Origin: Caldilineaceae bacterium
Lineage (GTDB): Bacteria > Chloroflexota > Anaerolineae > Caldilineales > Caldilineaceae
Assembly (NCBI GenBank): GCA_022823185.1
Contig: JAJDXQ010000030.1
Coordinates: 1 to 64,000 of the forward strand
Direction: 5' to 3'
DNA length: 64,000 bases
Part shown: positions 39,622-48,507 of the stretch, piece after piece
Numbering within the stretch: the stretch's first letter is position 1
Layout: each line of letters opens with the position of its first letter
The notes under the pieces: model-generated
What the model was told of the DNA's origin: nothing
Databases searched by the model: none
The model's input: only the letters and a program-made list of their open reading frames with translations
Position numbers and translations under genes: made by a program

Positions 39622-40425
39622 TTACGGAGCGAACCCGCAGGTCAGGCCGCCGTCGACGAGGAGATTGACGCCGGTGATGTATTTGGCCTCGTCAGACGCC
39701 AGGAAAAGCGCGGCGTAGGCGACATCCCAGGCGTCTCCCATCTTTTTCATTGGGCACAAGTTGTCGCGCTGTCTGATCATCTCTTCGACGCCCTCGTCGG
39801 AATAGGCATCCTGGAGGCCTTGGGTGATGAAGGGTGTATTCATCAGGCCGGGGAGGACACAGTTGGCTCGAATGCCCTTCTGGGCATATTGCATGGCGAT
39901 GTTCTGGGTGAGCTGGTTGATGGCGCCCTTGGAAGCATTGTAGGAGACGCTAGGATAGCCGGTGTAGCGGATACCAGCGATGGAGGAGATGTTGACGATT
40001 GCCCCACCTCCTTGCTTCTCCATGTGAGGGATACAGAACTTGCAGGTCAGAAACATTCCCTTCACGTTGACGGCCATCAGCCGGTCCCAGTTTTCCTCAC
40101 TGATTTCAACGGGGCCGCCCACTTCGATGATACCGACGTTGTTGTGAAGGATATCGATACTGCCATAGGTCTCGATGCAGGCCTCGGCCATCTGTTCCAC
40201 AGCCTGGGAGTCTGTCACATCGGCCTGAAAGACCAAGCACTCTCCGCCCTCCTGCTCGATGACGGCCTTAGTCTCGTTGGCGGCCTCCAGGTTGTAATCA
40301 ACGAGAAAGACACTCGCCCCTTCGCGGGCATAGAGTGCAGCCGCGGCCTTCCCGTTTCCCCAGCCGGGGCCGACCGAACCGGCGCCGGTTACAATGGCAA
40401 CTTTTCCTTTTACTCGGTCTGTCAT
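39622..40425 (-). CDS. SDR family oxidoreductase
   Basis: GKVAIVTGAGSVGPGWGNGKAAA; SVSYNASKGAINQLTQNIA; YITGVNLLVDGGLTCG. Confidence 0.93.
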   Translation of the reverse strand: MTDRVKGKVAIVTGAGSVGPGWGNGKAAAALYAREGASVFLVDYNLEAANETKAVIEQEGGECLVFQADVTDSQAVEQMAEACIETYGSIDILHNNVGIIEVGGPVEISEENWDRLMAVNVKGMFLTCKFCIPHMEKQGGGAIVNISSIAGIRYTGYPSVSYNASKGAINQLTQNIAMQYAQKGIRANCVLPGLMNTPFITQGLQDAYSDEGVEEMIRQRDNLCPMKKMGDAWDVAYAALFLASDEAKYITGVNLLVDGGLTCGFAP

Positions 40426-40613
40426 TGGTACCTCATACTTGGTGTGCTATATCGATTGTGATTGCATTGCCGCAGGAGCAGTTTGCCCATGAGACGCAGA
40501 CTCAACGCCACGCCAACCTACACCGCGAATATGCCTCAGAACGATTGGCGCGTCAAACAAGAGTCCTGAGTCTCTGAAAAGCTGTTTGAGTGAGGTCTTA
40601 GTCTTCACGAACG

Positions 40614-41468
40614 CTACTTCACAGCGCCAAAGGTCAGACCGCGCGTGATATAGCGTTCAAGCAACAGACCGGCGACTGCGACGGGCAAAATACTGAAAAT
40701 TGCAATCACAGCCATATTCCAATATTCGGTGCCTGCTTGGATGCTAGTCTGCAGTGTGAGATAGAGAGGGAGGGTAACAGCTTTGTTAAACATAAAGGTC
40801 AAGGCAAACAAGAACTCATTCCAGGAGCCGATCATCACCAGGACAAAGGCGGTGACAAATCCGGGCGCGGAGAGGGGAATTGCAATCCGAAACAGGACAC
40901 CTAAGCGATTGCAGCCGTCGATCAGCGCGCTTTCTTCAATTTCAACAGGCAACGAACGAAAGAAGTCGCGCATCATCCAAACGACAAAGGGAATACTGAA
41001 GGCACAGTAGACGAGGACGAGTCCTTCTCGCGTATCCAGCAGCCGCAACGTGCGGAACAGTATCAGAAATGGAATGAGAAGGACGGCTGGTGGGAACATG
41101 CGCTGAATCAGGAAACCGAAGGCGATGCGATCGTTGTTAAAAGGGCCGGCTCGAAACGGAAACCGGGCCAATGCATAGCCGCCGGCACCGCCGATTACAG
41201 TTGAGATCGTTGCTGTGGCCAGAGCAACAACGACACTGTTAACAAAAGGACGGCTATTGGCCAGCCCCTGCAATACAAAGACATCGTAGAAAGCAAGTAA
41301 ACTCGGTTGAAAGTCTACCCAGGGGATATACGTAGCCCCGCGGTTGATGGCTTCGGGTCTCTTGAAGGCAGTGATAAATAGCCAGTAAGTCGGGATACCC
41401 ACAACAAGAGTCCAGGTGACCAGGATAATATAAGCGATGACACGTCCGACCAGACGTTCTCCCGCCAT
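40614..41468 (-). CDS. carbohydrate ABC transporter permease (MalG-like)
   Basis: GGYALARFPFRAG; EESALIDGCNRLGVLFRIAIPLSAPGFVTAFVLVMIGSWNEFLFALTF EAA loop. Confidence 0.93.
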   Translation of the reverse strand: MAGERLVGRVIAYIILVTWTLVVGIPTYWLFITAFKRPEAINRGATYIPWVDFQPSLLAFYDVFVLQGLANSRPFVNSVVVALATATISTVIGGAGGYALARFPFRAGPFNNDRIAFGFLIQRMFPPAVLLIPFLILFRTLRLLDTREGLVLVYCAFSIPFVVWMMRDFFRSLPVEIEESALIDGCNRLGVLFRIAIPLSAPGFVTAFVLVMIGSWNEFLFALTFMFNKAVTLPLYLTLQTSIQAGTEYWNMAVIAIFSILPVAVAGLLLERYITRGLTFGAVK

Positions 41469-41481
41469 TCGAGCAGTCCTC

Positions 41482-42432
41482 CTAATATGAAACCCTCACC
41501 CATTTGCGGGTGGCGAACAAAACCAGTGCCGTAAAGACAGCCATCAATATCAGCAGCAGATAAGAGGCAGCTGAGCCAAATGCGATATCACCACCCTTCA
41601 CGCCCGTCCGAAAAACGGTCAAGGTTACGGACTCGGTCGCCTGGCCAGGCCCTCCCCCGGTCAACGAGTAGATGATGTCCACGACTTTGAACGCATCCAA
41701 CCCGCGAATCAGGACAGCCGTGAGTGCTACGGGGCCCAGGAGCGGTAGTGAAATGAAACGAAAACGCTGCACTGCGGTGGCGCCATCGACAACGGCAGCT
41801 TCGAATGGTTCCTGGGGCAGCGATTGCAGACCGGCCAGAAACATCAGGATCATAAAGGCCGTGTGCTGCCAGACATCTACTAACACGATAGTGATCTTTG
41901 CCATAAAGGGATCGCTAAGCCACATTATCCTGGGAAACCCAAGGCCCATTAGAACGTCATTGATGGGGCCAATGTCTTCCTGCAACATCAGTTTTCCTAT
42001 CAGAAATACAACCGCGATAGGATTAAACATTAGTGGCATCAAGAAGAAGACACGAAAGAAGGTTCGACCAAATGTCGCCGCGTTAAGCGCCAGAGCAACT
42101 GTCATACCTAGCAGAAACTCCAAAGGCAAGGCCAGTCCGACAAAGAAAATGGTGTTCCAGGTCGTCGTATGGATGTAGCTGCTGGTTAGTACCGACGCCC
42201 ACATCTTGAATCCGATGAAATTGATCGGAGCGTTCAGGTTAAACAGGTGCCAGTCGGTGAATGAGGCCGCCAAAGTAAACATGAACGGAAAAATCAACAG
42301 GGCTATGACCGCTATTGTGGCAGGCAGAATGAGAATCCACTTGAAAATCACATCCGGAATGCCCTGACTCGGACGCTTACTGTGCGAATCAGCCATGGCT
42401 TGTTTGGCAGTAGAGTTTTGCTGCATAGTCAT
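41482..42432 (-). CDS. carbohydrate ABC transporter permease (MalF-like)
   Basis: start MTMQQNS/MQQNS; AAVVDGATAVQRFRFISLPLLGPVALTAVLIRGLDAFKVVDIIYSLTGGGPG. Confidence 0.93.
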   Translation of the reverse strand: MTMQQNSTAKQAMADSHSKRPSQGIPDVIFKWILILPATIAVIALLIFPFMFTLAASFTDWHLFNLNAPINFIGFKMWASVLTSSYIHTTTWNTIFFVGLALPLEFLLGMTVALALNAATFGRTFFRVFFLMPLMFNPIAVVFLIGKLMLQEDIGPINDVLMGLGFPRIMWLSDPFMAKITIVLVDVWQHTAFMILMFLAGLQSLPQEPFEAAVVDGATAVQRFRFISLPLLGPVALTAVLIRGLDAFKVVDIIYSLTGGGPGQATESVTLTVFRTGVKGGDIAFGSAASYLLLILMAVFTALVLFATRKWVRVSY

Positions 42433-42451
42433 CCCTATCAGAGGATGGGTC

Positions 42452-42480
42452 GGGGATGACAGCTGCGTGCTGCCATCCCC
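42452..42480 (-). promoter_or_regulatory. intercistronic hairpin between substrate-binding protein and MalF-like permease genes
   Basis: GGGGATGACAGC-TGCGT-GCTGCCATCCCC, 11 of 12 bp paired. Confidence 0.75.
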
Positions 42481-42491
42481 ACTTTGAAAAA

Positions 42492-44012
42492 TCAATCCAG
42501 CCCGAGGTGCGTCCTGTAGTTGTCCCGCTGCTTTTCTGGCCCGCCAAGGCGGTCTGTGATTGCGCTCCATGCCTCGGCCGCTTCATTCAGGGAATTCTCT
42601 GGGCTGGCCTCTCCAGCCAATGCCTTTGACACAGCCAACTCCAGCGCATCCCGGTACTGAGTCCAACCGGGCATCCGCAGATTCAGAACCAAATTGGGAT
42701 GCGTCATCGTTTCGTTTAGCGCCCTCAGATAGGTAGTGGCACTGCGCTCGGTGAAGCCGGCGATTTCTATCCAGGGTTCGATGTCAGCAATATCACTGAT
42801 GCGGATGGGATTCTTGAATCCCTGGAAGGCAAACGTGTTGCCCATCTCCTTGTTGGTGAAGTGCTTCGCCAAGGCCCAGGCGGCATCCTCGTTCTCGGCG
42901 CCTTTGGCAATTGAAATTTCCCAGCCGCCAAAGGCCAGCGATGGGGCAAAATTTATTTCAGATCGATTTTCCCACTGTCCCGAGCCGGCGTTGTAAACCT
43001 CGTAGGAGCCAGGCAGGACCGAGTAGGAAGACTTGCCTGCGGCTAACGAGCCTTCACGGTGCATGGCGACACCATCCCAACCCACATTCATCGCCACACG
43101 CAATGCCTGAGACGCTTCAATCACATCACCCCAGCCCATTGAAATCATCCCAGGGGGACCGAACTGCATTTCATCCTTCCACTCGGTGAGACCTCGCACA
43201 AATGCCGGGCTGTTGATTCGCGGCGCTCCTGTCTCGACGTCGAAGAAATAACCTGGGTCATCCGGATGTTTCCCGTAGGCTGTACAGCGTGAGGCGAAGC
43301 CCCAGAATGCCGTATCCCCTCGTTTCATCATATGCGCAAAGCCATAGTTCGGATCGCCATCCCCGCTCCAGTCCCATCCGGTGAAGAATTCGGCGTAGTC
43401 GCGATGCTCCTGCCACGTCTGCGGGCCCCTGTCCGGATTCAGATCATAGCCGTACTCACCACTAAAATTCGCCTGATTGTCGGGATCGTCCATCAGACTG
43501 TGGAGGAACATCATGTGATGCGTATCACCGTCATGGGGCATTCCATAGATTACGCCATTCCAGGCCAGGACCTTCTCCCTATAAACTGGCAGCACATCAT
43601 CCCATGCCATTTCCGGATCATTAAGAAGATCCTCCGGCACCGGAAGGGCCAAATCGTTCCCCCAGATATCGGCCGCTGCATTATTGGGTATGGCCAGTAA
43701 ATCGGCGAAATAGGTATTGGTTGCCACAGCTTGCATCAGCTTATCGGTGATTTCCTGTTGCTGGAAGGTGGCAACATTCAACTCCATACCCGTCTCTTCC
43801 AGAAACTCCTCATAAAGCGGCTTCGTGTTCTCCCACATCCAAGGCATACCAGCGGCGGATACGGTCTGCCCTTCAAACGGTCTGCTCGGAGGCGCAGAAC
43901 CTGACTCCACGGGCGCGACCGGCTGCTGGCATGCGGCCAGCATGGCAACTCCGAAGGCGGAGCCGGACCAGCGCAGAAAGTCTCTTCGGCTTACTCTTGC
44001 GGACATGTTCAT
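42492..44012 (-). CDS. extracellular carbohydrate-binding protein of ABC transporter
   Basis: SRRDFLRWSGSAFGVAMLAAC leader; ITDKLMQAVATNTYFADLLAIPNNAAADIWG; family 1 SBP style. Confidence 0.88.
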   Translation of the reverse strand: MNMSARVSRRDFLRWSGSAFGVAMLAACQQPVAPVESGSAPPSRPFEGQTVSAAGMPWMWENTKPLYEEFLEETGMELNVATFQQQEITDKLMQAVATNTYFADLLAIPNNAAADIWGNDLALPVPEDLLNDPEMAWDDVLPVYREKVLAWNGVIYGMPHDGDTHHMMFLHSLMDDPDNQANFSGEYGYDLNPDRGPQTWQEHRDYAEFFTGWDWSGDGDPNYGFAHMMKRGDTAFWGFASRCTAYGKHPDDPGYFFDVETGAPRINSPAFVRGLTEWKDEMQFGPPGMISMGWGDVIEASQALRVAMNVGWDGVAMHREGSLAAGKSSYSVLPGSYEVYNAGSGQWENRSEINFAPSLAFGGWEISIAKGAENEDAAWALAKHFTNKEMGNTFAFQGFKNPIRISDIADIEPWIEIAGFTERSATTYLRALNETMTHPNLVLNLRMPGWTQYRDALELAVSKALAGEASPENSLNEAAEAWSAITDRLGGPEKQRDNYRTHLGLD

Positions 44013-44566
44013 CCTCCTCTTCAACAAAATGAATTGTACAGGCCAAGGCAAGATAGTCGAGATAGACGAGTTGGGGGTAATGAACCGTTACGCTGACAAA
44101 GTCAAGTCTGGGTACGAAAGATTGAGTGACGCTGGGCTGCTCATGGTGTTTTCAGAGTGCATACCTAGAACGGAATCATGCTTCCCTTGAATCGTGAAAG
44201 CACCACCCCCTTTTCAACGAGGAAACCGCGATAGGCGGCATTGGCCGGGGACCGGGATTGACGGAGGAAGATCGTTTATCCAAAATCTAACACAACTGCT
44301 CCATCTAGTCAATCATATTTTTTTGAAATCCGCCATCGTTTCTTCAGATCGATAGCAAAGGATCGCGCTGTCGCCAGCGAGTTGGTGGGCCGTCACATTA
44401 CAGCAGAATCAAAAACAGAGGGTTGTTCAAGTAAGGGATCGAACCGTGCAGATTCTTCGCTACACGAATTCGAAATGGGCTTCGAGGTAGAGGTCCGCAG
44501 CCTCTAATTGCGCGGAAGTGTGTCTATCGGGGCTACAACCGCTTCGAGCACGGGATGTGCAAGGTA

Positions 44567-45073
44567 TTAGTCCACCGCTCTGATACTGTTTAACGCTGCC
44601 CGCGCCACGCTCGCCCAGGATTCCGGGAGGTTCTCGCTCAGCCACTGGATTTTTTTCTCAGCTCTTGTTTCTTTGAACTCGCCGAGTTGCCGAATGACTA
44701 CCTCGGCCAAGCCGGGCCGGGCAGGATAGCGGTCTGCGGCGATATGTGTAGGCAACCGGTCCAGAATGTCAAGCAGGTGCAGACGGATTTCTTCCGTGTC
44801 TGGCGAGGCTATCCACGCTATACGCGTATATCCCTTTTCAGCATATTCGCTGTGGTCACTTCGCATTACCGGTCCGATTGGAATCGGATCGCGTTGGGGT
44901 CTGCGGTGGGGATGGTTGGCGCAGTAGGTCCAGAAGGGGTTCTCGATCGGGACATGCCTGATCTCGCAGTAGGGTTCCAAGTCGTTGTTGGACGACTCGG
45001 GGTAGCCCTTCTCGCCGCGATTTTTGCCATTGAACCAACAGGTCCCACAGCAGTCGGAGCCTCCGTTGGGCAT
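44567..45073 (-). CDS. hypothetical Cys-rich conserved-looking protein
   Basis: 168 aa with CCGTCWFN ... YCEIRHVPIENPFWTYCANHP possible metal-binding cysteine cluster. Confidence 0.6.
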   Translation of the reverse strand: MPNGGSDCCGTCWFNGKNRGEKGYPESSNNDLEPYCEIRHVPIENPFWTYCANHPHRRPQRDPIPIGPVMRSDHSEYAEKGYTRIAWIASPDTEEIRLHLLDILDRLPTHIAADRYPARPGLAEVVIRQLGEFKETRAEKKIQWLSENLPESWASVARAALNSIRAVD

Positions 45074-45099
45074 GTACCTTAACTCCTCTTGTTGGGGTC

Positions 45100-45138
45100 A
45101 AAAAAAGAGGCGAAAGTGGTCAGATAGCCACTTTCGCC
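45100..45138 (-). terminator. rho-independent terminator of the 827-aa lipoprotein gene
   Basis: minus strand: GGCGAAAGTGG-CTATCTGA-CCACTTTCGCC followed by TCTTTTTTT; 36 nt after the stop at 45174. Confidence 0.92.
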
Positions 45139-45173
45139 AGTGAACTGTTTCAAGCCGGTTGATGCCAGGACAG

Positions 45174-47657
45174 TTACTCCTGATTCAGTTCGGCGGTTAC
45201 GTCCAGCTGCGCGCCGACGATCAGAGGCAGGAGTTCTTCGGCAAACAGGGCGGAGACATTGGGATCTGCGAGTATATTTGCGATATCTTCTGGAAGGAAT
45301 GGCGCGGCCAGATCCAGTGTACGGAGGATGGACGGCGAATCATAGTGGACTGTGAGGAGAACCACTTCGTCGGCGACGACATTCAGCTGATTGGCAGACG
45401 AGGTCAACTCCAATTCGGAGACCTGCAGACCGTCGTAAAGGATGGAGGCGATGTTGGCGGGCAGGGCCGGCAGGTTGACGCCGTTCTCCTGCAGCTGACT
45501 GGCGGGCACACCGGCCACAGATTTGATTACCGAACCTTCCAGCGTGAGCCCGAGCCCGAGAACGGGCCGGTATTCGGCATCGATGTCGGGGGGTTCCATG
45601 CGGACGGCGGTTACGTCGAAGGCGGGCGCCATTTCTATTCCTGCAGCGCCATCAGCCGCCGGAATGGAGAGGGCGACGCCGATATCGGTCTTTTGGAGGA
45701 ATTCAAGGCCAACGCCGAGCATGCCAGGCGGGATGGGAAGCAGTTCGGTTACGACGCGCTGGAGGGTATCCAGGGACTGGTCTGTCCAGGAGATTACAGG
45801 CAGGTGGCCGCCGTTGGAGGCCAGATAGAGGCTGGCGTCGATGATATTGAGATCGAGCCTCTGGATACCGAGGCTCTGCATATCGGTGATAAAGCGGGGT
45901 TGCAAGATGGACTGGCTGCCGAGAGGGATGCCCATGACGGCGAGCGAGCCATCTGCCTTTACCTCAACTGGCAGCGAGGCCAGCCTGGTTTCGGGGGCTT
46001 CCTGTCCTGCCAGGGAGAGCTGTACATCAAGTCCGTTTGAGATGACGGGGGGCAGGTGGGGCAGGTACTGGCTGATTGCGCCGATGATGGCGACATCTTC
46101 CTCAAGGGAGGAGACGACGACGAGGAGCCGGTTGAGCGCGGCTTCGTCGTACTGTATGGTGAGCAGGCTGCCGGAATCGACGACGAGATCGATGCCGCCG
46201 GCGGACGTGGTGAGCTGCAGCGTGTCCGAGCCGACGCCGCCGACGATATTCATTACGGTTGGCGGCAGGCTGACGGGCGGCAACAGGCCCATCAGGTCGG
46301 CAAGGGAGATGCCGAGGGCCGAAGTAACGAAGCCGTCGCTGTCGATGGCCGCGCCAATCTTGAGGGCCGGTTCTACGCCTTCGGGCGCGGCTGCGAAGTC
46401 GGGGGCGCCCACGTCGAATTCTTCGCTGAAGGTCATCCCGTCCAGCGCGGGCAGGTCCAGCGAAAGGCCGATATTCGTTTTGGCGAGGAGACCGCGCATA
46501 ACGGTAAGGCCGACATCGACCATGCCTGGCGACACGCCCAGGAGGTCAACGGCGACGTCACCGATCGTGTCGAGGGAGGCGTCAGTCCAGAGTATGGCGG
46601 GCAGGGATTCCTGGTTGAGCGCCAGGAAGAGGCCGCCCGACTGGATACTCAGGTCCAGCTTTTGGGCGTTCGTCGCGCTCAGGATGTTCAGTATGTCTGT
46701 AGGGACGACCGGTCCTACTAGATCAAGAGGGATGCCAAAAGCGCCCAACGAGCCATCTTCACCGATGCTGACCGGGATGGTCGGGAGCATTGTTTCGGCG
46801 GCCGGTTCACCGGTAAAGGAGACGATGATATCGAGGTCTGCGCCCTGGAGTTTGGGCAGGACTTCACCGATCATGCCGCTCATGGAGGCGTCGACGAAGG
46901 CGCTGACGATGGGCATCAGATTGTCGAGGCGTTCGGAATCGTAGGCGAGGCCCGGCAGATCTGTGTTATCAAGGGCGAGGTCGATGCCATTGGGTTGGGT
47001 GGCGAGGGAGAACTGTTCAACGCCGACCGCGGTCAGGATTTGGAGGGCCATCGGCGGGAGCGCCACGCCTAGCGAGGCTCCGAGGGACTGCTCGATTTCA
47101 GATAGGGGGATGCCTTCGAAGGAGGCCTGCCCTTCAGCGTCGAAGGCGAGGCTGGCAAACTGGAGGGGCCCGATGGTGGTTTCGGAGGCGCTCTCTGATG
47201 AGACAAGCTCTTCGCCCTGCCAGTAGGGGATGTTCTGGCCGGCAGTGGGCAGAATGATGATGGCTCCGAGGCCGACTCTGCGCAGCCAGGGCAGCGCGGA
47301 CGCTCCGACTTCGGCGCCGGCCACATTGGAGAGGATGTCTCCAACGAGTTCGGCTGATTCGTCACTCCATTTCAGATAGGGGAGAGGTTCTCCGTCGGCA
47401 TGCAAAAAGACGCCGTGATAACCGATGCGCACCTCAAGGACGTCGACACCGGCAACGGAGAATTGATCCAGCATAGGTTGCTGCAGGATGGCTCCCATAC
47501 TGAAGCCAAGCACAGTGCCGTTGCCGTTGGCATCAACTCTGATTGGAACTGACGGGAGGTTGAACCAGGTAGAGCCGCCCTCGCCGCCGCCATTACAGGC
47601 GCCCAGCACCAGGATAAAGGCCAGGATTACAATAAATTTGCGGAGTAAGGCCGGCAC
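45174..47657 (-). CDS. repeat-containing putative lipoprotein
   Basis: signal peptide with lipobox LVLGAC; several ~80-aa internal modules (G-I-P-L ... L-L-V---LP-I-WTD-SLD) spanning the protein. Confidence 0.8.
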   Translation of the reverse strand: MPALLRKFIVILAFILVLGACNGGGEGGSTWFNLPSVPIRVDANGNGTVLGFSMGAILQQPMLDQFSVAGVDVLEVRIGYHGVFLHADGEPLPYLKWSDESAELVGDILSNVAGAEVGASALPWLRRVGLGAIIILPTAGQNIPYWQGEELVSSESASETTIGPLQFASLAFDAEGQASFEGIPLSEIEQSLGASLGVALPPMALQILTAVGVEQFSLATQPNGIDLALDNTDLPGLAYDSERLDNLMPIVSAFVDASMSGMIGEVLPKLQGADLDIIVSFTGEPAAETMLPTIPVSIGEDGSLGAFGIPLDLVGPVVPTDILNILSATNAQKLDLSIQSGGLFLALNQESLPAILWTDASLDTIGDVAVDLLGVSPGMVDVGLTVMRGLLAKTNIGLSLDLPALDGMTFSEEFDVGAPDFAAAPEGVEPALKIGAAIDSDGFVTSALGISLADLMGLLPPVSLPPTVMNIVGGVGSDTLQLTTSAGGIDLVVDSGSLLTIQYDEAALNRLLVVVSSLEEDVAIIGAISQYLPHLPPVISNGLDVQLSLAGQEAPETRLASLPVEVKADGSLAVMGIPLGSQSILQPRFITDMQSLGIQRLDLNIIDASLYLASNGGHLPVISWTDQSLDTLQRVVTELLPIPPGMLGVGLEFLQKTDIGVALSIPAADGAAGIEMAPAFDVTAVRMEPPDIDAEYRPVLGLGLTLEGSVIKSVAGVPASQLQENGVNLPALPANIASILYDGLQVSELELTSSANQLNVVADEVVLLTVHYDSPSILRTLDLAAPFLPEDIANILADPNVSALFAEELLPLIVGAQLDVTAELNQE

Positions 47658-47964
47658 GAGCCGCCTCCTTATGGGTGCGTAACAAAGAAAAGCAGATAAG
47701 AACCAGCGACGCGCCGCGGGCGCGTCGAGCGAACACAGTATGGCACCGTTATATCACGATTGATTTGGAAAGACAATGCCGAAAGTTTCGCTCTGGTCGA
47801 ATTGATGTGTCGACTCTATGAATACAGTGCGTATTGGTCCGCGACGGCCCGGTTTCGGATTCATCTTAATCAGAAGGGCCGCCGAATCTTGTGGGCACTT
47901 TCCAAGGTTACCACACATCTTACAATAGGTCATATCGAGACACAAAACCGGCATTTGGGACGGG

Positions 47965-48197
47965 GGAACGGCAACATCTCTTGATCCACGGAGGGACACG
48001 GATTTTGTCTGAACGGGGATTTGGGGGGATTTTTGGGATTAGGGGGATGGGGCGAACGGCAACGGCGAACGGCAACATCTTTCTGGTCCACGGAGGGGTA
48101 CAGATTTTGTCTGAACGGGGAGTTGGGGGGATTAAAGGGATTAGGGGGATGGGGCGAACGGCAACATCTTTCTGATCCGCGGAGGGACACGGAAAAA
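47965..48197. repeat. tandem G-rich ~89-bp repeat (two units plus partial third)
   Basis: CGAACGGCAACATCT..GATCCACGGAGGGACACGGATTTTGTCTGAACGGGGATTTGGGGGGATT..GGGATTAGGGGGATGGGG repeated. Confidence 0.9.
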
Positions 48198-48507
48198 GGC
48201 ATGGTGAAGGGCGGGGGTATGGGTGGCGGGGCAAAATCAGGCGGGGCAGGATTGGCGCAAGTTTGAGGGCGCCTTTGGGCATTCACGATGAGGCCTGCAG
48301 CCCGCTTTTCCGGGCTAACCGAAATCCGGGCTGCGCCATTTGGGACACAGAATGGTAGACGGGCGGCCCGCCGTAGTTAAGGGCGGGGACGGATACATCG
48401 TATGCCGCCGTTTCAGCGCCGGCGACTTCAGACTGTGAAATGACCAGGCGAGAGGATTGGGGCGCACGGGCCTGGAAGAGGCTTGCCTGGCGCCGGATCC
48501 CGTATGC

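Noticed and set aside
38755-40461. 568-aa plus-strand ORF
   Set aside because: Entirely antisense to the MDR (38515-39615) and SDR (39622-40425) genes, which carry clear motifs.
44060-44560. possible tRNA or small RNA in the ~500-bp intergenic gap
   Set aside because: No cloverleaf, T-loop GGTTCGAATCC-type box or strong hairpin could be found by eye.
47965-48197. CRISPR array
   Set aside because: Only two full units plus a partial; the repeated part is almost the entire ~89-bp unit with no unique spacers of constant length.
48021-48266. short Gly-rich ORFs across the G-rich repeat
   Set aside because: Open frames arise from the repeat (GGxxGLGGWGERQ) and have no independent start/SD support; best treated as non-coding repeat.
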